DNA of 64,000 nucleotides from Aalborgiella sp963841045 (GTDB lineage Bacteria > Pseudomonadota > Gammaproteobacteria > Burkholderiales > Burkholderiaceae_C). Below are positions 8,009 to 15,268 of the stretch, piece by piece; position 1 is the first letter of the stretch, and every line of letters begins with the position of its first letter. The translations under genes were made by a program, and so were the position numbers. The notes under the pieces were generated by a model. That model was not told the DNA's origin and did no database searches. It saw only the letters and a program-made list of their open reading frames with translations. The stretch is taken from NCBI GenBank assembly GCA_963841045.1, contig CAWJBD010000002.1:186001-250000 (forward strand). Reading direction: 5' to 3'.

Positions 8009-9944
8009 GTGCCAGCTTCTAACTCTAACAACCCAAATCAAATGCAAGGTCGTCCCATACGCGAACTCCCAGATGAGTTGATCAGCCAAATCGCTGCTGG
8101 CGAGGTGATAGAACGGCCTGCATCTGTGGTGCGTGAGCTGGTTGATAACGCGCTGGATGCGGGGGCAACTCAAATCACGGTCCGATTGTCGGCAGGCGGT
8201 GTGCGTTTAATCGCGGTTGAAGATGATGGTATTGGCATTGCCAAAGAAGAGTTGGCGATCGCTTTGAGGCGGCACGCCACCAGCAAAATCAGCAGTTTGG
8301 AAGACCTGGAATCGGTCGGCACCATGGGCTTTCGAGGCGAAGCGCTGGCAGCCATCAATTCCATCGCCGATTGTGAATTAACTTCGCGCACAGCAAACCA
8401 CTCAACAGCCCATGTTTTGAACGGCGGTACAGGTGAAATGTCAGTGGCCGCACGCGTGCAGGGTACGACGGTTACGGTCAAGGAGTTGTTTTACAGCACA
8501 CCTGCAAGGCGTAAATTTTTAAAAACTGACGCCACCGAGTTGGCGCATTGCGTTGAAGCGGTGCGCCGGCATGCTTTGGTTCGGCATGACGTGGGTTTTG
8601 CGATTTGGCACGATGGCAAACTGCTTGAGCAATGGCGGGCTTGTGTGGGTGACTCACTAGAAGCTGCAAGGCAGCAAAGGTTGCGTGATGTTTTTGGTGA
8701 TGAATTCATACAGCAATCTGTGCAAGTGGCTTATGAATACCCCACAAACCATGGCACGATCCGCGTCACAGGACGAGCAGGCTTGCCAGACTTTGCACGC
8801 AGTCGCGCCGATCAGCAATTTAGCTACATCAACCAACGCTATGTTCGCGATAAAGTGGTCACACATGCGGCGCGCAGTGCCTATGAGGATGTGTTGCACG
8901 GACACAGGCAACCAGTCTATGTTTTGTATGTGGAGATGTTGTCATCGCGTGTGGATGTGAACGTGCACCCGACCAAAATAGAGGTACGCTTCAGAGATGG
9001 TCGTGAAGTCCATCAAGCCGTTCGGCATGCGGTTGAATCGGCTTTATCCGCGCCGCGCTCATCCAGTGGTGCCAACTTACTACCCAGAGAAAGCCTACAG
9101 AATTTTAAAGCTGATTTGCCCGAGTATCAGCAAAAATATATGGAAAATCAGGCTGTATCCGGCGTAAATATTGCCTATGATGCTATTAAATATGTAGCAA
9201 ATCATGAGCTTTTGACATCTGACACCATGCAAGCATCTGATGTCATCAAGGGTTGGCAGGGGTTAGGCCAAACAACAGATAAGCCATTTGGTATGCATGA
9301 ATCACTGTCTGATTCAGCAACGCGAAACGATGAAACGATTTGGCCCTTGGGGCGCGCCATTGCTCAATTGCAGGGTATCTACATCTTGGCAGAAAACGCA
9401 CAAGGCTTGGTGATTGTGGACATGCATGCCGCACATGAACGAATTGTCTATGAGCGACTGAAAGCGCAGTGGACACAGGTGTGCGACCAGCGAGGGCAAG
9501 TCCAAATTACCCAGTCAACCCTTGTTGATTCCACATACCTTTGCGGCGACGCCCCTTGAAATCAACACGGCCCAAGAATGCATGGATACCATGCTGCAAT
9601 TGGGTTTGGATGTCACCCCTTTCTCCTCCAAAACCTTGGCGGTGCGTGCTGTGCCCAGCACTTTGGCGCAAGGTGACGCCGTTGAACTGGCACGCAGCGT
9701 TTTGGCTGAATTGGCCACACACGATGCAGCCAGTGTGATTCAACGTGCACAAAACGAGATATTGGCCACCATGGCCTGTCACGGTGCGGTACGCGCCAAC
9801 CGGAAGTTAAATCTGGATGAGATGAACGCGTTATTGCGGCAAATGGAAGCAACGGAGCGTTCAGACCAATGTAACCATGGTCGACCCACCTGGCGGCAAA
9901 TCTCTATCAAAGAGCTGGATGCTTTGTTCATGCGGGGTAAATGA
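8009..9944 (+). CDS. mutL: DNA mismatch repair protein MutL, frameshifted near 9520 and carrying an in-frame repeat
   Basis: Mismatch-repair ATPase that links MutS to strand incision. The N-terminal GHKL ATPase is complete: ELVDNALDAGAT, DDGIGI and GFRGEAL. The C-terminal domain has the endonuclease-type motifs DMHAAHERIVYE, ACHGAVRANR and CNHGRP, so this is an endonuclease-type MutL unlike that of E. coli. The first frame ends at 9559 and homology continues one frame over from about 9522 to 9944; a surplus C in the CCC at 9519-9521 explains this. Residues about 377-398, in the linker, are a copy of the interspersed repeat (YMENQAVSGVNIAY and on). The start is GTG 8009 or ATG 8042; the latter is closer to homologues. 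Confidence 0.9.
9135..9200 (+). repeat. Interspersed repeat copy 1 (inside mutL)
   Basis: The 48-bp core is at 9151-9198, with the longer AAATATATGG arm upstream. Read on the minus strand it has GCTAC, 7 nt, ATAGC, 6 nt, GGCA, 8 nt, GCCGG, the same rigid spacing as the other copies. It lies in frame in the linker of MutL and encodes YMENQAVSGVNIAY followed by DAIKYVAN. Confidence 0.9.
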
Positions 9945-9963
9945 GTTTGCTTTTGTGGTCATT

Positions 9964-10010
9964 TTGATTTAAGTCATATCCAATTTGCTGAAAACTTGAT
10001 TTAGGTCATA
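9964..10010 (+). promoter_or_regulatory. Two FNR/Anr-like boxes upstream of the DUF3149 gene
   Basis: Two near-identical 15-mers, TTGATTTAAGTCATA (9964-9978) and TTGATTTAGGTCATA (9996-10010), start 32 bp apart, about three helical turns. Each resembles the FNR/Anr consensus TTGAT-N4-ATCAA with a degenerate right half. The second is centred about 41.5 bp before the start site expected from the -10 element at 10032-10037, as in a class II activated promoter. Confidence 0.6.
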
Positions 10011-10031
10011 GTCTGGCTTCTTTATTAGCAC

Positions 10032-10037
10032 GATAGT
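10032..10037 (+). promoter_or_regulatory. Candidate -10 element (GATAGT) for the DUF3149 gene
   Basis: GATAGT matches four of six bases of the sigma70 -10 consensus, with no good -35. Its placement relative to the second FNR-like box gives a predicted start site near 10044, 19 bp before the ATG. The assignment rests on this spacing. Confidence 0.4.
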
Positions 10038-10062
10038 AGCTTCATGAATAAAGGAGCTAAAA

Positions 10063-10209
10063 ATGAAAATGTTGAATGATTTGATTTCTACCGACTACGG
10101 TTTGATGAGCTTGGCTGTGATTGTTTTCATGCTTGGCATGATGTGGTACATGTACAAAATGGTAGTCCGTAAAATGGATGAGGCTGAACGGTCCTCTAAA
10201 ACCAAATAG
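10063..10209 (+). CDS. DUF3149 small membrane protein, 48 residues
   Basis: A 48-residue protein that matches the DUF3149 pattern: MKMLNDLISTDYGLMSL, one hydrophobic helix (about 13-31), then a short charged tail RKMDEAERSSKTK that should face the cytoplasm. AAGGAG lies 6 bp before the ATG. The function is unknown. The size and topology recall small accessory subunits such as CcoQ, and the two upstream FNR-like boxes would fit a role in low-oxygen respiration; both points are inference. It stands alone between mutL and the efflux operon. Confidence 0.8.
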   Translation: MKMLNDLISTDYGLMSLAVIVFMLGMMWYMYKMVVRKMDEAERSSKTK

Positions 10210-10241
10210 AAATAATAAATTTCTAGAACTTAGCTTCGTTC

Positions 10242-10281
10242 ACCTCAGATTGAGGTTGATTCCCGCACAAAAGAGCGGGAA
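10242..10281 (+). terminator. Two small hairpins after the DUF3149 gene
   Basis: ACCTCA-GAT-TGAGGT (10242-10256) is followed by a hairpin with 7-bp arms TTCCCGC and GCGGGAA around an 8-nt loop (10260-10281). There is no clear T tract after the second stem, so termination is possible but unproven. They separate the DUF3149 gene from the efflux operon. Confidence 0.4.
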
Positions 10282-10315
10282 ATTGGTCTGGCTTGCGCTA
10301 ATTTAGGCGCCATGG

Positions 10316-10333
10316 TATACTCCCTATAGTATA
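10316..10333 (+). promoter_or_regulatory. Palindromic operator-like site before the RND operon
   Basis: TATACT-CCCTAT-AGTATA is a perfect inverted repeat with 6-bp arms, and its right half includes a TATAGT -10-like element (10325-10330). A-T-rich arms flanking a run of C resemble operators of the CsoR/RcnR/FrmR repressor family. The site lies 17 bp before the ATG of the fusion protein. No regulator gene is adjacent, so the binding protein is unknown. Confidence 0.55.
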
Positions 10334-10349
10334 TTTTTAAGGTGTCTTT

Positions 10350-11546
10350 ATGAACGCAATGTATGTATCTCAATTGTCGCGATTGAATCGTCGCCAATCT
10401 TTGCAAATCGCTTCGGTTTTGGTAGGCGGTTTGCTGACGTCTATCGTTTGGGCACAAACAGCGGTGCAAGTGCCTGTTGTCTCGGCACAAATGAAGTCTG
10501 TGGGAACAGGTTTTGAACTTGACGGCGTGGTTCAACCAGTGAAGCAAAGCACCATTTCGTCGCAAGCTTCAGGACGCATTGCTACTTTAACTGTCAAAGC
10601 CGGCGATAAAGTGAAAGCGGGACAAGTTCTCGCGACTATTGACGACCGCGAATCACAAACAGGTGTACAACGCAGTCAAGCGCAAATGGCGCAAGCACAA
10701 GCCGAGTTAAACAATGCGCTTGCCAACTTTAATCGCACCAAAGAGTTGCAGGCCAAAGGATTTGTCAGCAAAGCTGCATTGGATACGGCGGAGTCGCAGC
10801 TTAAATCAGCAACTGCCGGTAAAGACCAAGCCAACGCGGGTGTCAAGCAGTCTGCCTTGGCGCAAGGCTTCACTCGCGTGACAGCTCCGTATGACGGCTG
10901 GGTATTGCAAACGCATGCCGAAGCTGGCGATTTGGCTGTACCTGGCAAACCCATCTTAACTTTGTATGCACCCTTACCGATACGTGCGGTAGTTCAAGTG
11001 CCCATGTCGCGGGCTAGTACAGCCACAGCAGCTGCGAATGCAGGTGCGATTGAGGTCAAAATGCCCAGCTTGCCAACAGCAGATGGCAGCAACAGCCCAG
11101 CCCAGTGGATTCGACCCGTTTCACGCAGCAGTGTGCCAACGGCAGATGCTGTTTCACAGACGGTGGAGTGGCGCTTAGAGCTGCCAACCGAAGCCGCCAA
11201 AACCCTGTTGCCAGGTCAGCAGGTGCGCGTGCGTTTTACAGTCGCAAACAGCGCTGGTACAAATGCAAATGCCAACAAACAATCCAGTCGAATGATCGTG
11301 CCCAGCACGGCTGTGCTGCGTCGCGGTGAATTGACCGCCTTGTATGTCGTGTCCGGCGAAGCATTTGCACTTAAAGCTGTGCGATTGGGTGCTGAACAAG
11401 GTGAATCTGGCGTCGAGGTACTTGCTGGATTGAATGAAAACGATTTGGTTGCATTAGACCCCGTTAAGGCTGGGCTAAAAGGTGCTAAACCCATCATTCA
11501 AACCAATCAGCCAGTTGCTGCACCAGCAGCACCTGCTGCAAAGTGA
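10350..11546 (+). CDS. RND efflux periplasmic adaptor (membrane fusion protein)
   Basis: Periplasmic adaptor of a tripartite RND pump, 398 residues. An N-terminal hydrophobic signal (ending VWAQT, near residue 32) is followed by the lipoyl/barrel-sandwich half motif SGRIATLTVKAGDKVKAGQ, a coiled-coil hairpin rich in Q/A/K (about 110-150), the second lipoyl half (APYDGWVLQTHAEAGD) and a beta-barrel with a membrane-proximal domain. The C-terminus is an Ala/Pro-rich tail. AAGG precedes the ATG. The pump gene follows 7 bp later, so the two form an operon. The substrate is not evident. Confidence 0.88.
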   Translation: MNAMYVSQLSRLNRRQSLQIASVLVGGLLTSIVWAQTAVQVPVVSAQMKSVGTGFELDGVVQPVKQSTISSQASGRIATLTVKAGDKVKAGQVLATIDDRESQTGVQRSQAQMAQAQAELNNALANFNRTKELQAKGFVSKAALDTAESQLKSATAGKDQANAGVKQSALAQGFTRVTAPYDGWVLQTHAEAGDLAVPGKPILTLYAPLPIRAVVQVPMSRASTATAAANAGAIEVKMPSLPTADGSNSPAQWIRPVSRSSVPTADAVSQTVEWRLELPTEAAKTLLPGQQVRVRFTVANSAGTNANANKQSSRMIVPSTAVLRRGELTALYVVSGEAFALKAVRLGAEQGESGVEVLAGLNENDLVALDPVKAGLKGAKPIIQTNQPVAAPAAPAAK

Positions 11547-11553
11547 GACTCCC

Positions 11554-14500
11554 ATGAATATCAATACTGAAAAAATGGGCATTTCAGGCCGAATAGCTGC
11601 CGCATTCCAATCAAATCCGCTTACACCTTTGTTGGCATTGGTGGCATTGCTGCTGGGCTTGTTTGCTGTCTTGGTTACGCCACGTGAAGAAGAGCCGCAA
11701 ATCAATGTGACCATGGCGAATGTGCTGATACCGTTCCCTGGCGCAAGCAGTGCCGATGTGCAAAACATGGTGGCACGGCCAGCCGAACAATTGCTCAGTC
11801 AAATTGCAGGAATTGAACACACTTATTCCGTTGCGCGTCCGGGCGTTGCTGTTGTGACAGTGCAGTTCAAAGTAGGTGTGCCGCGCACCGAGGCATTGGT
11901 ACGACTTTACGATGTGCTCAACGCCAACCAAGATTGGTTACCCCGTGATTTGGGCACATTAGCACCCATTGTGAAACCCAAAGGCATTGACGATGTACCC
12001 GTTTTAGCGGTGACTTTGTGGGGCAAGGAAACCATACCTGCGTATGAGCTCGAACGTGTAGCCCACGCGGTTGAATCTGAATTGAAGTCTGTGCCAGGTA
12101 CACGAGAGGTACAAACCATTGGCGGTCCGGGTCGTGCCGTTCATGTTTGGTTGGACCCTGTGCGCATGCGTGAACGCGGTGTTGATGTACTTGCTCTCAA
12201 GCAATCTTTGGCATCGGCCAATGTGGGCATGCCATCTGGTACGGTTGTGGATACCCAAGGCAAATCTGTGCAGATGTTGAGTGTAGAGACAGGTGAATTT
12301 CTGCGCTCTGAACAAGATGTGGGTGACATTGTTGTTGGTGTGAACAAAGGCTTGCCTGTATTTTTGCGTGAAGTTGCACGCATTGAAACGGGTGCTCAGC
12401 TGGCGCAACGTTATGTTTGGTTTACACCCGGCAGCGCAATGGTGACTAACTCAAAAGATGCGTCACCCGAAGGCACAAATAAAGTTGCTGCAATGCAAGC
12501 GGGTAGTGTGAACCCAGCGGTGACCATCAGTGTTACCAAAAAGCCAGGACAAAATGCGGTTGATGTGTCTCGTGCAGTCAGTGAACGCATTAAGTCACTG
12601 AACAACACGGTGATACCCAGTAACATTGAAGCCACCATTACCCGTGACTATGGTGAAACAGCTGCTGAAAAAGCCAACAAGCTGATTCAAAAATTAGCTT
12701 TTGCCACGGGTTCAGTGATCTTATTGGTAGGGCTTGCGTTAGGTAGACGCGAAGCGGTCATCGTAGGCGCTGCAGTTATTTTGACACTGATGGCAACCTT
12801 GTTTGCATCATGGGCTTGGGGCTTTACATTGAACCGAGTGTCACTCTTTGCGTTGATTTTCTCGATTGGTATTTTGGTGGACGATGCGATTGTGGTGGTT
12901 GAAAACATACACAGGCATCAACAGCTCACGCCAAACGATTCGCTCAAAGACATCATTCCGCGAGCCGTCGATGAGGTAGGAGGCCCCACCATCTTGGCAA
13001 CCTTGACCGTGATAGCTGCTTTACTGCCCATGGCGTTTGTTACAGGGTTAATGGGCCCTTATATGAGTCCAATTCCAATCAATTCCAGTTTGGGTATGGC
13101 AATATCCTTGGCCATTGCGTTCACGGTGACACCTTGGCTGGCTTTGAAAATGATGAAACAGCATTCGCATGCCACGGGTACGCATGCAAACCATGCAGTG
13201 GAAGCCAAAGGCCTAGGACCCAAGTTGCAAACCTTGTTCAAACGTGTGCTGACGCCGTTCTTAGACAGCGCACGCAAGCGTTGGCTGTTGCTGGCAGGTA
13301 TTCTGGTTGCACTGCTTTTGTCTGTGGGCTTAACTTTGGTGCAATGGGTGGTGTTGAAGATGCTGCCGTTTGATAACAAGAGTGAGTTTCAAGTGGTGGT
13401 GGAAATGCCAGCTGGCACACCATTGGAAAATACAGCCTCCACATTGCATGAACTTGGCGCATTGTTGGCCAAGCAACCTGAAGTGCTGAATCTGCAAGCT
13501 TATGCAGGAACAGCATCACCCATCACTTTCAATGGCTTGGTGAGGCAGTATTATTTACGATCAGACGCTGAGCAAGGAGACCTACAAGTGGCGTTGGTAG
13601 ATAAGCATCAGCGCAGCGAAAAAAGCCATGCCATCGCACAGCGTTTGCGTCCTGAGTTAGAAAAAATCGGCCTCAAACACAATGCCCGAGTTAAAGTGGT
13701 TGAAGTGCCACCAGGACCGCCAGTAATGTCTCCATTGGTAGCTGAAGTGTATGGACCTGATGAAGCAGGTCGCCAAGAACTGGCCATGCGTCTATCGAAG
13801 GCGTTTGATGAGACGCCTGATATCGTGGGTGTGGACACATCCATCAAAGAAAACGCGCCACGCGCCTTTTTGCGTGTGCGTCACCAGCGTGCGGAATCCT
13901 TGGGCATACCAATTGCCAGTGTGGCGCAAACTGCGGCCATGGCATTATCCGGTTCTGACACCACTTATCTGCGTGATGGTCAATCCAAGTACCCTGTGCC
14001 AGTGCGTTTGCAATTGCCGCTGCAATCCCAAACCGGATTGGATGCGCTTCTGGCTATGCCGATGCGAGCGGCTAATGGGCAAATGGTGCCCATGTCTGAA
14101 TTGGTGGAAATTGAACGTGGTGTGATTGACAAACCATTATTCACCAAAGATTTGAAAGGCGTGAGCTACGTTTTCGGCGACATGGCTGGACATTTGGATT
14201 CACCTTTGTATGGTCTGTTCGCTATTCGCGACAAGCTTGCCAAAGCCGCCTTGCCTGGAACGGGTGAAATGGGCGAGTACTGGATTACACAGCCTGCGGA
14301 AACTTACCGACAATATGCCATCAAATGGGATGGTGAGTTGCAAATCACCTACGACACTTTCCGTGATATGGGTGCAGCCTACGCTGTGGGATTGGTGCTG
14401 ATTTACCTTTTGGTGGTAGCACAATTTCGCAGCTATTTAACACCTTTGGTCATCATGGCACCCATTCCATTGACGATCATTGGTGTCATGCCGGGCCATG

Positions 14501-14862
14501 CTATGTTGGGTTCGCAGTTCACTGCCACGTCCATGATTGGCATGATCGCATTGGCAGGCATCATTGTCCGCAATTCAATATTATTGGTTGACTTTATAGA
14601 GTTGCAAGTTTCGCAAGGCATGGCCTTTAAGGATGCTGTTGTTCAGTCTGCCGCTGTGCGAGCTCAACCGATTGCTTTGACAGGCTTGGCTGCCATGATT
14701 GGCGCATTCTTCATCTTGGACGACCCTATTTTCAATGGTTTGGCCATTTCATTGATATTCGGTATTTTGGTGTCTACCTTGCTCACATTGGTGGTGATTC
14801 CAGTTCTCTACTATGCGCTTTTCAGTAAGCGCATGGAGAAAACACAATCCAAATCAGTTTAA
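11554..14862 (+). CDS. RND efflux transporter permease subunit (AcrB superfamily)
   Basis: Proton-driven inner-membrane pump, 1102 residues from the ATG at 11554 (MNINTEKMGIS). It has one N-terminal membrane helix, two large periplasmic loops and two six-helix bundles. The proton-relay aspartate pair is in GILVDDAIVVVEN. The PREEEPQINV block after the first helix marks a subgroup distinct from typical AcrB drug pumps. No outer-membrane channel gene is adjacent, so it must borrow one from elsewhere. The DUF2892 gene downstream suggests a stress or metal/sulfur context rather than a classical drug pump; that is inference. Confidence 0.9.
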   Translation: MNINTEKMGISGRIAAAFQSNPLTPLLALVALLLGLFAVLVTPREEEPQINVTMANVLIPFPGASSADVQNMVARPAEQLLSQIAGIEHTYSVARPGVAVVTVQFKVGVPRTEALVRLYDVLNANQDWLPRDLGTLAPIVKPKGIDDVPVLAVTLWGKETIPAYELERVAHAVESELKSVPGTREVQTIGGPGRAVHVWLDPVRMRERGVDVLALKQSLASANVGMPSGTVVDTQGKSVQMLSVETGEFLRSEQDVGDIVVGVNKGLPVFLREVARIETGAQLAQRYVWFTPGSAMVTNSKDASPEGTNKVAAMQAGSVNPAVTISVTKKPGQNAVDVSRAVSERIKSLNNTVIPSNIEATITRDYGETAAEKANKLIQKLAFATGSVILLVGLALGRREAVIVGAAVILTLMATLFASWAWGFTLNRVSLFALIFSIGILVDDAIVVVENIHRHQQLTPNDSLKDIIPRAVDEVGGPTILATLTVIAALLPMAFVTGLMGPYMSPIPINSSLGMAISLAIAFTVTPWLALKMMKQHSHATGTHANHAVEAKGLGPKLQTLFKRVLTPFLDSARKRWLLLAGILVALLLSVGLTLVQWVVLKMLPFDNKSEFQVVVEMPAGTPLENTASTLHELGALLAKQPEVLNLQAYAGTASPITFNGLVRQYYLRSDAEQGDLQVALVDKHQRSEKSHAIAQRLRPELEKIGLKHNARVKVVEVPPGPPVMSPLVAEVYGPDEAGRQELAMRLSKAFDETPDIVGVDTSIKENAPRAFLRVRHQRAESLGIPIASVAQTAAMALSGSDTTYLRDGQSKYPVPVRLQLPLQSQTGLDALLAMPMRAANGQMVPMSELVEIERGVIDKPLFTKDLKGVSYVFGDMAGHLDSPLYGLFAIRDKLAKAALPGTGEMGEYWITQPAETYRQYAIKWDGELQITYDTFRDMGAAYAVGLVLIYLLVVAQFRSYLTPLVIMAPIPLTIIGVMPGHAMLGSQFTATSMIGMIALAGIIVRNSILLVDFIELQVSQGMAFKDAVVQSAAVRAQPIALTGLAAMIGAFFILDDPIFNGLAISLIFGILVSTLLTLVVIPVLYYALFSKRMEKTQSKSV

Positions 14863-14898
14863 TCAGTTCTTAGTTTTTTAATTTATCAGGAGTTTTTC

Positions 14899-15123
14899 AT
14901 GACCGTTACCAGCTACACATTCACCATCGCCGGCTTTTTCGTGATGCTTTCATTGGCACTGGGAATTGAAGCAAGCCCTATATTTGTAAGCGAGTGGGCA
15001 CTAGCTTTCACTGCGTTTGTTGGCGTCAACTTGTTTCAATCTGGTATCACAGGCTTTTGCCCATTGAGCAAAATCCTGAAAGCCATCGGTGTACCTGAAA
15101 CCAAAGCTGGTTGCTGCAACTAA
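14899..15123 (+). CDS. DUF2892 (YgaP-like transmembrane) protein
   Basis: A 74-residue membrane protein matching DUF2892, the membrane part of the YgaP rhodanese. It has two hydrophobic helices (about 9-25 and 32-52), then the family block TGFCPLSKILKAIGV and a C-terminal CC. There is no rhodanese domain attached. AGGAG lies 6 bp before the ATG, and the gene follows the RND pump by 36 bp, so it is the third gene of that operon. YgaP relatives act in sulfur transfer and persulfide handling, which would fit a CstR/CsoR-like operator upstream. Confidence 0.85.
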   Translation: MTVTSYTFTIAGFFVMLSLALGIEASPIFVSEWALAFTAFVGVNLFQSGITGFCPLSKILKAIGVPETKAGCCN

Positions 15124-15144
15124 GCAGTTGGGTCTACTCTGCTA

Positions 15145-15165
15145 CCCCACCTTTGGGGATTTTAG
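15145..15165 (+). terminator. Weak candidate terminator after the RND operon
   Basis: A 5-bp stem CCCCA/TGGGG with a 4-nt loop (15145-15158) is followed by ATTTTAG. The stem is short and the T tract poor, so this is only a candidate. It lies between the DUF2892 stop and the fatty-acid operon promoter. Confidence 0.35.
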
Positions 15166-15203
15166 AAAATAAACAACAAATCGCGTTAACCGTTAAAACT
15201 CGC

Positions 15204-15237
15204 TACAATGACTAAAAAAGAACGACCGTTCTTTTTT
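15204..15237 (+). promoter_or_regulatory. Promoter and palindromic operator of the fatty-acid oxidation operon
   Basis: A TACAAT -10 element (15204-15209) is followed at once by a perfect inverted repeat with 11-bp arms, AAAAAAGAACG and CGTTCTTTTTT, around AC (15214-15237). The predicted start site falls in the left arm. A TetR-family repressor of the kind that controls fatty-acid degradation (FadR/PsrA-like) would block transcription here; the regulator is not in the window. The -35 region is poorly defined. Confidence 0.6.
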
Positions 15238-15268
15238 ATGATTTCATTCCAAACTTAGGAGTAGCGCG

